Source: Lolium rigidum (taxonomy: Eukaryota; Streptophyta; Magnoliopsida; Poales; Poaceae). Taken from it: a stretch of 64,000 bases of DNA. The notes beneath the pieces were generated by a model. That model worked only from the letters and a program-made list of their open reading frames with translations, was not told the DNA's origin and made no database searches. Positions 1 through 12,012 of the stretch are shown here, piece after piece (positions within the stretch are counted from its first letter, which is position 1; the number at the start of each line of letters is the position of its first letter). The DNA is taken from the NCBI RefSeq assembly GCF_022539505.1, contig NC_061514.1, forward strand, positions 222,603,837 through 222,667,836, in the 5' to 3' direction. Position numbers and translations under genes: made by a program.

Positions 1-1257
1 GTAAAGAATAGGACCGGGGTCCACAGTTCACTAGTGGTGTCTCTCCCATAAGATAGTAGATGTTGGGTGAACAAATTACAGTTGGGCAATTGACAAATAA
101 AGAAGGCATAACAATGCACATACATATATCATGATGAGTACTATGAGATTTAATCGGGGCATTACGACAAAGTACATAGACCGCTATCCAAGCATGCATC
201 TATGCCTAAAAAGTCCACCTTCGAGTTATCATCCGAACCCCTCCAGTATTAAGTTGTAAACAACGGACAATTGCATTAAGTATGGTGCGTAATGTAATCA
301 ACACAAATATCCTTAGACAAAGCATCGATGTTTTATCCCTAGTGGCAACAAGCACATCCACAACCTTAGAACTTTCTCGTCACTCGTCCCGCATTTAATG
401 GAGGCATGAACCCACTATCGAGCATAAATACTCCCTCTTGGAGTCACAAGTATCAACTTGGCCGGAGCCTCTACTAGCAACGGAGAGCATGCAAGAACAT
501 AAATAACATATATGATAGATTGATAATCAACTTGACATAGTATTCAATATTCATCGGATCCCAACAAACACAACATGAAGGATTACAAATAGATGATCTT
601 GATCATGATAGGCAGCTCACAAGATCTAACATGATATCACAATGAGGAGAAGACAACCATCTAGCTACTGCTATGGACCCATAGTCCAGGGGTGAACTAC
701 TCACACATCGATCCGGAGGCGATCATGGCGATGAAGAGACCTCCGGGAGATGATTCCCGTCTCCGGCAGGGTGCCGGAGGCGATCTCCTGAATCCCCCGA
801 GATGGGATTGGCGGCGGCGGCGTCTCTGGAAGGTTTTCCGTATCGTGGCTCTCGGTATCGGGGGTTTCGCGACGGAGGCTTTAAGTAGGCGGAAGGGCAG
901 GTCACGAGGCGCCACGGGGGCCCCACACAACAGGGCCGCGCGGGCCCCTTGCTGGCCGCGCCGCCCTGTTGTGGCGGCGCCTCGTGGCCCCACTTCGTCT
1001 CTCCCTCGGACTTCTGGAAGCTTCGTGCAAAAATAGGACCCTGGGCATTGATTTCGTCCAATTCCGAGAATATTTTCTTACTAGGATTTCTGAAACCAAA
1101 AACAGCAGAAAACAGACAATCGGCTCTTCGGCATCTCGTCAATAGGTTAGTGCCGGAAAATGCATAAATATGACATATAATGTGTATAAAACATGTGAGT
1201 ATCATCATAAAAGTAGCATGGAACATAAGAAATTATAGATATGTTTGGGACGTATCA
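1..1257 (-). repeat. 3' LTR of element A (truncated by window start)
   Basis: Matches 5177-6430 base for base over most of its length. It ends at the TGATACGTCCC terminus (read on minus). About 340 bp of the LTR 3' end lie left of the window. Small ORFs here are GC-rich reading frames of the LTR and not genes. Confidence 0.9.
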
Positions 1258-4041
1258 AGCATCCCCAAGCTTAGTTCCTACTCGCCCTCGAGTAGGTAAA
1301 CGATAACAAAGATAATTTCTGAAGTGACATGCTATCATAATCTTGATCATACTATTGTAAAGCATATGAGATGAATGCAGCGATTCGAAGCAATGATGAA
1401 GATAATGAGTAAACTAATGAATCATATAGCAAAGACTTTTCATGAATAATACTTTCAAGACAAGCATCAATAAGACTTGCATAAGAGTTACTCATAAAGC
1501 AATAAATTCAAAGTAAAGGTATTGAAGCAACATAAAGGAAGATAAAGTTTCAGCGGTTGCTTTCAACTTCAACATGTATATCTCATGGATAATTGTCAAC
1601 ACAAAGTAATATAACAAGTGCAATAAGTAAACATGTAAGAATCAATGCACACAGCTTGATACAAGTGTTTGCTTCTAAGATAGAAAGAATGGGTAAACTC
1701 GACTCAACAATAAAGTAGAAGATAGGCCCTTCGCAGAGGGAAGCATTGATTACTATATTTGTGCTAGAGCTTTTCATTTTGAAAACAAGAAACAATTTTG
1801 TCAACGGTAGTAATAAAGCATATGTGTTATGTATAAGACATCTTATAAGTTGCAAGCCTCATGCATAGTATAAAAAATAGTGCTCGCACCTTGTCCTAAT
1901 TAGCTTGGATTAACACTGATTATCATTGCATAGCATATGTTTCAACCAAGTGTCACAAAGGGGTACCTCTATGCCGCCTGTACAAAGGTCTAAGGAGAAA
2001 GCTCGCATTGGATTTCTCGCTTTTGATTATTCTCAACTTAGACATCCATACCGGGACAACATAGACAACAGATAATGGAATCCTCTTTAATGCATAAGCA
2101 TTCAACAATAGTTAATATTCTCAGAAGAGATTGAGGATTAGCTGTCCACACTGAAACTTCCACCATGAATCATGGCTTTAGTTAGCGGCCCAATGTTCTT
2201 CTCTAACAGTATGCATACTCAAACCATTTGATTGTAAGAACCGCCCTTACTTCAGACAAGACGAACATGCATAGCAACTCACAAGATATTCAACAAAGGT
2301 AAAAGAGTTGATGGCGTCCCCAGAAAACATGGTTACCGCTCAACAAGCAACTTATTAAGAAATAAAACACATAAGTACATATTCTTCACCACGATAGTTT
2401 TTAAGGCTATTTTGTCCCATGAGCTATATATTGCAAAGGTAAAGAATAGAATTTTTAAAGGTAGCACTCAAGTAATTTACTTTGGAATGGCGGAGAAATA
2501 CCATGTGGTAGGTAGGTATGGTGGACACAAATGGCATGGTTATTGGCTCAAGGATTTGGATGCATGAGAAGAATTCCCTCTCAATACAAGGCTAGGCTAG
2601 CAAGGTTGTTTGAAGCAAACTCAAGTATAAAAGGTGCAGCAAAGCTCACATATGAACATATTGTAACTATTATAAGACTTTACATTGTCTCCTTGTTGTT
2701 CAAACACCTCAACCGAGAAAATATCTAGACTCTAGAGATCAATCATGCAAACCAAATTTTAACAAGCTCTATGTAGTTATCCATTAATGAGTACAAGGTA
2801 CATGATGCAAGAGCTTAAACAAGATCTATATGAGCACAACAATTGCCAAGTATCACATTATTCAAGACATTAAACCATTTACCACATGCGGCATTTTCCG
2901 TTTCCAACCATATAACAATGAATGAAATAGTTCAACTTTCGCAATGAACATTAAAGATAAAGCTAAGAACATATGTGTTCATACGAAACAGCGGAGCGTG
3001 TCTCTCTCCCAAACAAAGAATGCTAGGATCCGATTTTATTCAAACAAAAAAAAACAAACAAACAAACGCTCCAAGTAAAGCGCATAAGATGTGACGGAAT
3101 AAAAATATAGTTTCACTAGAGGAACCTGATAAGTTGTCGATGAAGAAGGGATGCCTTGGGCATCCCCAAGCTTAGACGCTTGAGTCTTCTTAAAATATGC
3201 AGGGATGAACCACGGGGGCATCCCCAAGCTTCGACTTTTCACTCTTCTTGATCATATTGTATCATCCTCCTCTCTTAACCCTTGAAAACTTCCTCCACAC
3301 CAAACTCGAAACAAACTCATTAGAGGGTCGGTGCATAATTCATATATTCAGAGGTGACATAATCATTCTTAACACTTCTGGACATTGCACAAAGCTACTG
3401 AAAGTTAATGGAACAAAGAAATCCATCTAACATAGCAAAACAGGCAATGCGAAATAAAAGGCAGAATTTGTCAAAACAGAACAGTTCGTAAAGACGAATT
3501 TTAAAGTGGCACCAGACTTGCTCAGATGAAAATGCCCAAATTGAATGAAAGTTGCGTACATATCTGAGGATCACGCACGTAAATTGGCAGATTTTTTTGA
3601 TTTTTCTACAGGGACTACTGCTCAAATTCGTGACAGCACGAAATCTGTTCCTGCGCAGTAATCCAAATCTAGTATTGGCTTTACTATCAAAGACTTTACT
3701 TGGCACAACAATGCAATAAAATAAAGATAAGGAGAGGTTGCAACAGTAGTAAACAACTTCCAAGACTCAAATATAAAATAAAGTGCAGAAGTAAAATAAT
3801 GGGTTGTCTCCCATAAGCGCTTTTCTTTAACGCCTTCGCCTAGACGCGTAAAGTGTGTATCAAGTATTGTCGAGAGATGAAGCATCGACATAGGTGTTGG
3901 GAGTTTTCTCAACTATGCATTTTATCTTATCTATGTGAGTTTCAGAGGCTCCCTTTTCATTACTCTTAGGTTTGCTATCCTCGTCAAACAAATTTTCAGG
4001 GACAAGCCAACCATAATTAGTTTCTAGAGCATCGCTCATTC
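1258..4041 (-). other. noncoding internal spacer of element A
   Basis: No recognisable coding domain. It is AT-rich and collinear with the spacers of the other elements at 34581-37215, 52221-54876 and 58877-61312. It contains the PPT-like motif next to the 3' LTR (1259-1272) and two further copies at 3161-3174 and 3218-3231. A 68-codon frame spanning the latter two (3242-3036) recurs in the other elements. Confidence 0.7.
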
Positions 4042-4503
4042 CTAGGAGCTTACAGGGTATTGTTGTCTTAATCTCCCCACCATAATTAATATATTAGTGT
4101 ACCTTACTCTCTCCATGTCCATCTTTTCAAGGATACTAACAAAATTGGTATAAGAGCCAAGCATCTTATATTTAATAAAGACCTTTCTAGCCTTTCTTGT
4201 TACTCCACCAAATTCTTTAAGAAGGGTTTCTAAAACAAAATCTTTCTTTTCCCCTTCCTCCATATTACCGAGTGGGAGAAACATGTGTTGGATTATAGGA
4301 TTAAGATTAACAAATTTAGTTTCCAACATGTGTACAAAAGAAGCAAGAACAATTTCATAAGTAGGAGCAAGTTCTACCAAGTGTCTATCTTCAAAATCTT
4401 CAGTGGTACTAACATGAGTGAAAAAATCTTCTATATTATCTCTCCCAATTATAGACCCTCGTCCTACCGGTATGTCTTTTAGAGTGAACTTAGGAGGAAA
4501 CAT
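4042..4503 (-). CDS. short gag-like ORF of element A
   Basis: About 153 codons. I placed the start at the ATG at 4503 (MFPPKFTLKDIPVGR) because the upstream 33 codons are low-complexity leader sequence. The product is acidic to neutral, with a helical middle segment. It ends in a run rich in Lys and Met (ILEKMDMERVRYTN). No zinc knuckle, protease or polymerase motif is present. Its position just after the primer site suggests a remnant or non-canonical gag, but homology to a named family cannot be shown by eye. Confidence 0.5.
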   Translation of the reverse strand: MFPPKFTLKDIPVGRGSIIGRDNIEDFFTHVSTTEDFEDRHLVELAPTYEIVLASFVHMLETKFVNLNPIIQHMFLPLGNMEEGEKKDFVLETLLKEFGGVTRKARKVFIKYKMLGSYTNFVSILEKMDMERVRYTNILIMVGRLRQQYPVSS

Positions 4504-4718
4504 GATGAAATAAACTAAAGGTAAATAAAGTAAATGCAAGTAACTAATTTTTTTGTGTTTTTGATATAGAGAACAGGACAGTAAATAAAGTAAAGCTAGC
4601 AACTAATTTTTTTGTGTTTTGATATAATGCAGCTAACAAAGCAGTAAATAAAATAAAGCAAGACAAAAAAAAGTAAAGAGATTGGAAGTGGAGACTCCCC
4701 TTGCAGCATGTCTTGATC

Positions 4719-4736
4719 TCCCCGGCAACGGCGCCA
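4719..4736 (-). other. second, internal primer binding site copy (element A)
   Basis: On minus this reads TGGCGCCGTTGCCGGGGA, complementary to the 3' end of plant tRNA-Asp(GTC) as I know it. It lies 86 bases further into the element than the LTR-proximal copy and is preceded by a degenerate copy of the LTR end, so the LTR-end plus primer-site block is tandemly duplicated. Confidence 0.8.
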
Positions 4737-4804
4737 GAAAAATAGTTGCTGGCGTGCAGTTGACGTGGGAGTTAGAAATCTTTGTGGAGTAACTTTTCTT
4801 CAAG

Positions 4805-4822
4805 TCCCCGGCAACGGCGCCA
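4805..4822 (-). other. primer binding site of element A, tRNA-Asp type
   Basis: Minus-strand TGGCGCCGTTGCCGGGGA starts 11 bases after the LTR end at 4834. The same 18-mer follows the LTRs of elements C and D. This is where tRNA would prime minus-strand DNA synthesis. Confidence 0.85.
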
Positions 4823-4833
4823 GAAAAATAGCT

Positions 4834-6430
4834 TGATGCGTGCAGTCGACACGTCTGTTGGGAACCCCAAGAGGAAGGTGTGATGCGTACAGTAGCAAGT
4901 TTTCCCTCAAAAAGAAACCAAGGTTTATCGAACCAGGAGGAGCCAAGAAGCACGTTGAAGGTTGTTGGTGGCGGAGTGTAGTGCGGCGCAACACCAGGAA
5001 TTCCGGCGCCAACGTGGAACCTGCACAACACAATCACAGAACTTTGCCCCAACGTAACAGCGAGGTTGTCAATCTCACCGGCTTGATGTAAACAAAGGAT
5101 TAGATGTATAGTGTGGATGATGATGGTTGTTTGCGAAGAACAGTAAAGAACAATTGCAGCAGTTTGTATTTTAGATGTAAAGAATAGGACCGGGGTCCAC
5201 AGTTCACTAGTGGTGTCTCTCCCATAAGATAGTAGATGTTGGGTGAACAAATTACAGTTGGGCAATTGACAAATAAAGAAGGCATAACAATGCACATACA
5301 TATATCATGATGAGTACTATGAGATTTAATGAGGGCATTACAACAAAGTACATAGACCGCTATCCAAGCATGCATCTATGCCTAAAAAGTCCACCTTCGA
5401 AGTTATCATCCGAACCCCTCCAAGTATTAAGTTGTAAACAACAGTACAATTGCATTAAGTATGGTGCGTAATGTAATCAACACAAATATCCTTAGACAAA
5501 GCATTGATGTTTTATCCCTAGTGGCAACAGCACATCCACAACCTTAGAACTTTCTCGTCACCGTCCCGCATTTAATGGAGGCATGAACCCACTATCGAGC
5601 ATAAATACTCCCTCTTGGAGTCACAAGTATCAACTTGGCCGCAGCCTCTACTAGCAACGGAGAGCATGCAAGAACATAAATAACATATATGATAGATTGA
5701 TAATCAACTTGACATAGTATTCAATATTCATCGGATCCCAATAAACACAACATGAAGGATTACAAATAGATGATCTTGATCATGATAGGCAGCTCACAAG
5801 ATCTAACATGATAGCACAATGAGGAGAAGACAACCATCTAGCTACTGCTATGGACCCATAGTCCAGGGGTGAACTACTCACACATCGATCCGGAGGCGAT
5901 CATGGCGATGAAGAGACCTCCGGGAGATGATTCCCCTCTCCGGCAGGGTGCCGGAGGCGATCTCCCGAATCCCCCGAGATGGGATTGGCGGCGGCGGCGT
6001 CTCCGGAAGGTTTTCCGTATCGTGGCTCTCGGTATCGGGGGTTTCGCGACGGAGGCTTTAAGTAGGCGGAAGGGCAGGTCGGGAGGCGCCACGGGGCCCC
6101 ACACAACAGGGCCGCGCGGCCCCTTGCCGGCCGCGCCGCCCTGTTGTGGCGGCGCCTCGTGGCCCCACTTCGTCTCTCCCTCGGACTTCCGGAAGCTTCG
6201 TGCAAAAATAGGACCCCGGGCGTTGATTTCGTCCAATTCCGAGAATATTTCCTTACTAGGATTTCGAAACCAAAAACAGCAGAAAATAGCAATCGGCTCT
6301 TCGGCATCTCGTCAATAGGTTAGTGCCGGAAAATGCATAAATATGACATATAATGTGTATAAAACATGTGAGTATCATCATAAAAGTAGCATGGAACATA
6401 AGAAATTATAGATACGTTTGGGACGTATCA
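4834..6430 (-). repeat. 5' LTR of element A (complete, 1597 bp)
   Basis: Read on minus it begins TGATACGTCCCAAAC at 6430 and ends with GCATCA at 4834. The GC-rich middle (6080-6180) and the U3-like start agree with the partial copy at 1-1257. Confidence 0.9.
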
Positions 6431-8967
6431 CTATCTCACTCTTCCTTTTCACCAACGCCGCCATCGCGTGAAGGGTGCTAATATCTTTATTCAAACGGGA
6501 TATTTGATCACGCAAACGACGAACAAGGTCAGATTCATCGCTTGCCGAAGAATTTGAAAAAGGTTCGGCACGGGAAGAAGACGAAGGAATCTGCAGCACA
6601 ACTCTCCGTTCATAACAACATTAATATAATCTCCCATCGGGAGCGCATGAGTGTATATATTACATTCAAAAGATTGTTGGTACTGGCAACAGAGCCAAAA
6701 TAAAACAGGGTTGGGTTAAACTTTATCAGGCCCTAATTACAACTGACAGAGCAAGCGTTCAATCAAGGAAGAGGTGACGAAGAACCAGGGGCAGCTTCAG
6801 GCGCGGCTTTGGTCTTCGCCTCATCAACCAGCTTGAGGAGCTGATTGGCACATGTCACTGCTAATGGCTTGAAAGGCTCAAGGTTGATTAGGCGATTATT
6901 GTCATCTAGAGGCAATGCCTTAGACAACTTCTCTAGTTCAGAGCCCATCCCATGACCCATCAGCAGCTGGAAAGTAAGTACCCCTCCAAACAAGCGGGAA
7001 CGGCGCTTTAATACCTCTACAGGCTCAGAAGGGTCGACGAGGAAAGCATCTGCCATCTCGCCAAGAGTCTTGTCCTACTTCATCTTTGGGAAGATCATCG
7101 AGTATAGCCTCGATAATGCTCCTTTGGTCCTTTGCAAAAGTCCAAGAACTTGGACGTTGGACTCAGCGGCGAGTGATAGGGCATCAGACGTAGAGTCCTC
7201 CCGAAGCATGCGAGCCCGAGTGATGGTTATGTCGGCAGCACCTGGAAGCGGGCAGATAAGCAACCTGGAAGAAAATACTAAAGAAGAGCTATGCGCTAAG
7301 AAACTTACCCAATAAATTCGTGATGGATTCACGGAGGATGCCTTCCTTTTTATCGGATGCGGCTGCAGCCTCGCGCCTGGCATCTTGCTCATCCTTCATC
7401 TGTCGCTTCAGCTTTTTCAATTCATCCTTCAGCGAGGTGTTTTCGTTTTTAGCATCGGCAGCAAGCCTGTTGGCCTCCAGCACCTGGTCATCCGAAGTTT
7501 TGATGATCTTCCGAAGATGAGCATTTTCAGACTCTAGTCGGGTGAACTGCTCGGCAAAATCTACCACAACGTCAACTGTGGCATAAATTGGCTGCAAAGG
7601 AGAAAGCCAAGAAAACTTAGTCGAATGTGGAAATTCGGCAAAGCAAGAAAGAAATCAAGACAAATAAATCACTTACATGGTCACGAGCAACCGACGAGGC
7701 GGGAGCATTGCCAGAAGGGATAACCTTTGACACCGGAACCTTTTCCACGGTCGTCCTTGAGGGCGGCATTGGTTTGGCAGGCGGAGGGTTCGATTATTTG
7801 GCTGAATCAGACTTCCCAGAGAACAACTTAGCCCTCTTTGCAAGAGGAACATCTTCATCATCATCAGAGCTGCTTTAAAAAAGGGATGATTAAGAATGGA
7901 GAAGGATAAGCTACAAAGGGAAAAGTAGATACTCACAGGTCCAGGTCGTCTTCGGCAGCAAAAAAGCTTGTTGAGCTTCTCACAGCAGGGGGAGGCGATA
8001 CGGTTTCATCGGCATCATTATCTTGTCCGCTAGGACTTGATTCAGCCGTTGTAATAAAGTCCTCATCTATCCTCTTGCACCGCCTGCTCCTGGTGAGAGC
8101 ATCATCTTCGGGAGTATCATCCTCCTGGACGTCACTGTCCTCAAAGATATGATGGGCATCCTCAGTTTCCTCGGAGTCATCATCATCATCCTATGGTTCC
8201 ACGCCACTCTCGGGTGTAGGAGGATAACATTGAGCCACGGTGGAAGCCTGTCGGCAGAAGCAGAATCAACAAAAAGTCAAAGAACGGCACAATGATAATA
8301 GTAAAGAGCAAGAAATAGTGAAAATTACCTCAGCCGGAAGATGGCGGAAATCGTATGGGAGACGAGCCGAGGTCAGAACAATATTGTCCTTCATGCTGAG
8401 GCACGTCAGGCGACGAACTTCGTCTCGAAGTTCATCAGCCGACAGGTCGGCAGAGCTGACCCTCGACTTGTCATCCTTGCCAGTATACAGCCACAACTGG
8501 TGGGGCCGGGACATCAGCGGCTGCACTCGATGTTGTAAGAACACTAAGACTACCTCGGTGCCGCACATCGTTAGGCCTCCCGTGTTTTTCAGATCTACGA
8601 CCTGGTCGAACAGCTTGTCGGCTATTGCCCTCTCTTCAGGAAAAAGGGTGTTTCGCCAGGACTTCTTCGGCTGAGCTATCAGGACGTCCTCGAACGGAGG
8701 GAGATTGGAGCGCCGCCTAGACACCGAGGTATCTCGCAGATAGAACCACTTGTTGCGCCAGCCTTGGACGGACTCCTTCATCGGGTAGTCGAAGTAGTCA
8801 ACTTCTTTCCTGACAACAAAGCCAACGCCACCGACGACGGGGGGGCCATTGCTGTCATTGTGACGCTTGACGTAGAAGATTTTCCTCCAAAGACCCCAGT
8901 GGGGATCAATTCCGAGGAAGGCTTCGCAGACGGTGATAAAGATAGAAAGATGGAGAATGGAGTTTAG
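6431..8967 (-). pseudogene. gypsy accessory-ORF-like gene, Transposase_28 type, broken
   Basis: A multi-exon minus-strand gene that is cut at its 5' end at 8967 and disrupted at its 3' end by element A. The first exon (8967-about 8330) encodes a segment with WRNKWFYLRD, LPPFEDV, PKKSW and QHRVQPLMSR. This matches my knowledge of the plant 'putative gypsy type transposon' domain (PF04195). Plausible splice sites join it to an acidic exon (about 8249-7937), a Pro/Ser exon (about 7874-7678), a strong coiled-coil exon (about 7596-7310, heptads with ERLE/LKKLKRQ-like content) and a helical C-terminal part ending at 6763. In-frame stops occur near 8190, 7820 and 7076. Such ORFs occur antisense in some Tat-lineage gypsy elements. 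That context fits the LTR-like piece to its right, but the rest of the parent element is absent. Confidence 0.65.
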
Positions 8968-9440
8968 AGCTAGGTCTTTTGTAAACCTAGTCGTACCCGG
9001 ACAGATCTCTTAAGACCTGGCCTCCTATATAAAGGCCAGGAGAGGGGATGCCGAGGGACATAATCAACCATAACAACTTTAGCCACCAGAAGTCTAGAGC
9101 TAGGTCGCCGTAGCACTTAGCCTCTCGACGAGATCACAGCCAAAACCTTCAGCACCCCATTGTAACCCAATATTCTCATAATCAAGATCAGACATGCATG
9201 ACGTAAGGGTTTTACCTCATCGAGGGCCCCGAACCATGGTAAATTGCTCTCCCCACTTGTCTGTTCACCGATGTCTCGTGCCAGCCTACAGGATTCCATC
9301 AACCCTAAGCCCCAATCGGAGGGCATTGCCGAGGAGTACCCTCGACATGTGGGGATTTCGGTCAGCCATAGGTATGGTGGCCGAGACAAACCCTAGAAGG
9401 CTTTTCCCCACAAATACATACTCCTAAAGGTGTCTGACTT
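8968..9440 (+). mobile_element. LTR-like fragment with TATA box
   Basis: Contains TATATAAA at 9026-9033 in a short self-complementary context (CCTGGCCTCC...GGCCAGG), as in a retroelement promoter, and a downstream stretch ending in a 'cctcatcgagggccccgaac' block typical of gypsy LTR 3' regions. No partner LTR or primer site was found, so boundaries are approximate. Confidence 0.45.
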
Positions 9441-11178
9441 AATTTCTACGAAAATAACATGGGCCTGGCCCAAAAATAAATGTGATGCAGCACCATATTA
9501 AGCTATGTGAAAGGACTCGGATGTCGCCTAGAGGGGGGTGAATAGGCAGTTTAAAACTTTTACGAGATGGGCTTAACAAATGCGGAATAAAACTAGTGTA
9601 TACTTTGTCAAGCTGAAAGCCAATGTACTATGGTTCACCTATGTGCACCAACAACTTATGCTAAGAAAAACAAGCAAACTATGTGATAGAAAGATATATA
9701 ATTTCAAGCACGATGACTATCACGAAGTAATGTTCATTAGTAAAGAGCTCGGGTATAGAGATAACCGAGGCACACGGGAGACAATGATTTATCCCGAAGT
9801 TCACAATCTTGCGAGTGCTAATCTCTGTTGGAGAGGTGCAGTGGCTTAGTGCTCCCGAACGCCACAAATGGCCTCACCTTGAGGTGTGCTTGCTCGATGC
9901 ACACCAACGCCACAAAGGCATCACCCCAAGATGCAGTAGTCACAGCACACACCGAGCGCCACGAAGGCGCCTCACCTTATTCTCCGGTGACCTTTGCCAC
10001 AAAGGCCTGGGTCACGGTTCCACTAAGGGATTTCCTTCGATGCGGAAACCGGGCCTTAAAACAGAGCTTGGGGCACACATCCACAACTTAATTGGAGGCT
10101 CCCAAGAAATCGCCACGAAGGCCTCAAATCCGTCTAGGGCTCCAAGAACCCAAGAGTAACAAGCTCCTCACTTTCACTTCCACGAATAACCGTGAAAAGC
10201 TCAAACCGATGCACCAAATGCAATGGCAAGAACACCACAAAGATGCTCTCTCTCTCAAATTCCAACAAAGCTACAAAAGCTATTAGGGGAATAAGAGAGG
10301 AAGAACAAATAGGAGGAGGAATACCAAATTTCTCCAAGATCTAGATCTAGTGGATTCCCCTCATAAAGAGAGGGATTTGATTGGTGAAGATATAGATCTA
10401 GATCTCCTCTATCTTTCTCCCAAATAGATGCAAGATTATGGGAGGGATGGGAAGATAGCAAGCTCAAAGAAGGTCAACAATGGGGCAAAAACGAGCTCCA
10501 ACGGATAAGAAACTTTGGGAAAGAAGACCCCCTTAAATAGGGCAAGAGAAATCTGCCCGTTATGCATAAAACTCGTTAAAACCGGAACTTCCGGTCATTT
10601 GGGGCGGTACTACCGCCTCCCGGTAGTACCGGCCAACTTCCAGGTGAAGTAGGGCGCCCCCGAGAACATCACAATATACTTTCTGCGTGCAAAAATAGCA
10701 TTTCCGAAACTTGGGCGGAACTTGACCGGTACTACCGCCACACCGGTAGTACTGGCCCCGAAGACCGGAACTTCCGCCCCCGTGAAATGTCCAAATAGTC
10801 CGGTACGAAAAATTCAAGAACTTTTGCATCCGGACTCCGATTTCGATGATCTTAGGCTCGTTGAAATCACAACAACAAGCTCTACAACAATATGCATAGA
10901 AACATCATAGTCCATCAAGGTAAGATAGAAACAAATGAATAAAGGTTTTACCTATCTATAAAAGACAAACCGGTAAAACCACCAATATCGAAAACAAAAT
11001 AGAGAATGCATATGAAATAAATTTTTGATGAACTAGAGATTGTCATGGAGATTAATACAAGCTCTAAATCCACTCATGGATAACAACCAAGAAAGATGAT
11101 GCCAATGATGCAAAGGTTTGAGCTCTCTTCGAACGATACGATGAAGTTACTCACTTGAGAGCCCCTCTTGATAGTATG
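9441..11178. repeat. unclassified repetitive segment with inverted repeats
   Basis: No credible coding domain. It contains several GC-rich self-complementary motifs: CCGGAACTTCCGG near 10582, and GGTACTACCG paired with CGGTAGTACC at 10606-10630 and again (one imperfect arm) at 10728-10752. The phrase 'gatgtcgcctagaggggggt' near 9520 is familiar from grass repeats, but I cannot assign a class. It is cut at 11178 by the CACTA terminus. Confidence 0.5.
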
Positions 11179-11200
11179 CACTACAAGAAATCTGCCATAA
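11179..11200 (+). repeat. CACTA left terminal inverted repeat
   Basis: Starts CACTACAAGAAATCTGCC and is preceded by ATG (candidate 3-bp target duplication). Further in, TGACGTT/AACGTCA motifs at 11240-11400 resemble subterminal transposase-binding repeats. Confidence 0.7.
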
Positions 11201-11678
11201 TATGGCGTTTTTTTATGACTGGAAATCAAAATGTCATAGCTTTATGACGTTCCTAGCTTTGACCGTCGTTGGCCCCTCGGGGGGGGGGGGCAAAACCCTA
11301 GGAAATCGTGACGTTATTGGGCAAAAACGTCATTAGAAAAATTAAGTGGCCTACGACGTTTTTCCACTGCCGATTGCGACAAATCAATAACGTCATTGGC
11401 ATTTGGCTCAATACAATGGTATGTGTTTGGCTGCCATGTCATCCATTTTGCCTATGTGTCCCTTTTCGGGTCCCACGAGCCTCACACGTGTCACTAGAAG
11501 CAACTGGCTTGAACTAACTGACATGTAGGACCAACTGATACTTGTGGGACCAAGGCGTCTTGTTATTTTTTTTCTCTGTGCCGTCCACCATTTTGTTGGG
11601 CTGTCCTCTACTAGGCTGCTGGCTACTGGCTGCTGGTGATATTCTCTTCTTTTGGGCTCTCCTCTGCTGGGCTGGCCT

Positions 11679-11744
11679 ACCCATCCGGTGGTTGAATTGC
11701 TGGCCCGACGGCCCATCCGGTGGTTGAATTGCTGGCCCGACGGC
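11679..11744 (+). repeat. two tandem copies of a 33-bp unit
   Basis: The unit begins CCCATCCGGTGGTTGAATTG and repeats immediately. It lies in the subterminal part of the CACTA; no coding role is apparent. Confidence 0.8.
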
Positions 11745-11805
11745 CCATCCTCTGCTGGGTTGGAGTGGCTCCAGATGGAAATAACTGGCAAAAAATTGCG
11801 CTTGC

Positions 11806-11872
11806 GGGGACTCGAACCCTCGACCTGCACTGCCGCACTACCACTCCCTACCGCTTTGCTACAATAGTGTTG
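11806..11872 (-). other. tRNA-like segment with B-box (left)
   Basis: On minus it holds a T-arm with internal B-box GGGTTCGAGTCCCC preceded by about 45 bases resembling D and anticodon arms. The acceptor stem does not pair convincingly, so it is tRNA-like and not a working tRNA gene. A second such segment lies at the other side of the CACTA (42232-42297). Confidence 0.45.
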
Positions 11873-12012
11873 TTGACACAAGTATGGTTGTCCATGTATA
11901 TAGACATGATAGACTAATCAGTTTTCTTCAAAACAGGTGCGGTCGAACCTCTCCACCTCGACCAAAATTCCTCCGACTAGGTGCATCTAGGGTTCCTCCT
12001 CCGACAGCTCGC

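Larger units (their letters stand above)
1..6430 (-). mobile_element. Athila-like gypsy element A, partial, non-autonomous
   Basis: Two near-identical LTR copies in minus orientation (1-1257, cut by the window edge, and 4834-6430) flank a 3.6 kb internal region. The sense order is 5' LTR (6430 to 4834), tRNA-Asp-type primer site, a short gag-like ORF, a long noncoding spacer, a PPT-like motif at 1259-1272 and the 3' LTR. No protease, reverse transcriptase or integrase is visible, so the element would depend on a helper. The right flank starts CTATC; the left target duplication lies outside the window. Assignment to the Athila clade rests on LTR style, primer site and resemblance to the other elements here. 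Confidence 0.85.

Noticed and set aside
692..1226. Overlapping GC-rich reading frames in the LTRs (also near 5870-6320, 31190-31630, 34025-34550, 40743-41267, 49800-50230, 55900-56340 and 61400-61880)
   Set aside because: They recur in every LTR, differ in frame between copies and contain no domain; they reflect LTR base composition.
9194..9427. 77-codon frame in the LTR-like fragment
   Set aside because: Lies in typical LTR 3' sequence and has no domain.
11806..11872. Functional tRNA gene
   Set aside because: The T-arm and B-box are good, but the acceptor stem does not pair and the anticodon arm is unclear.
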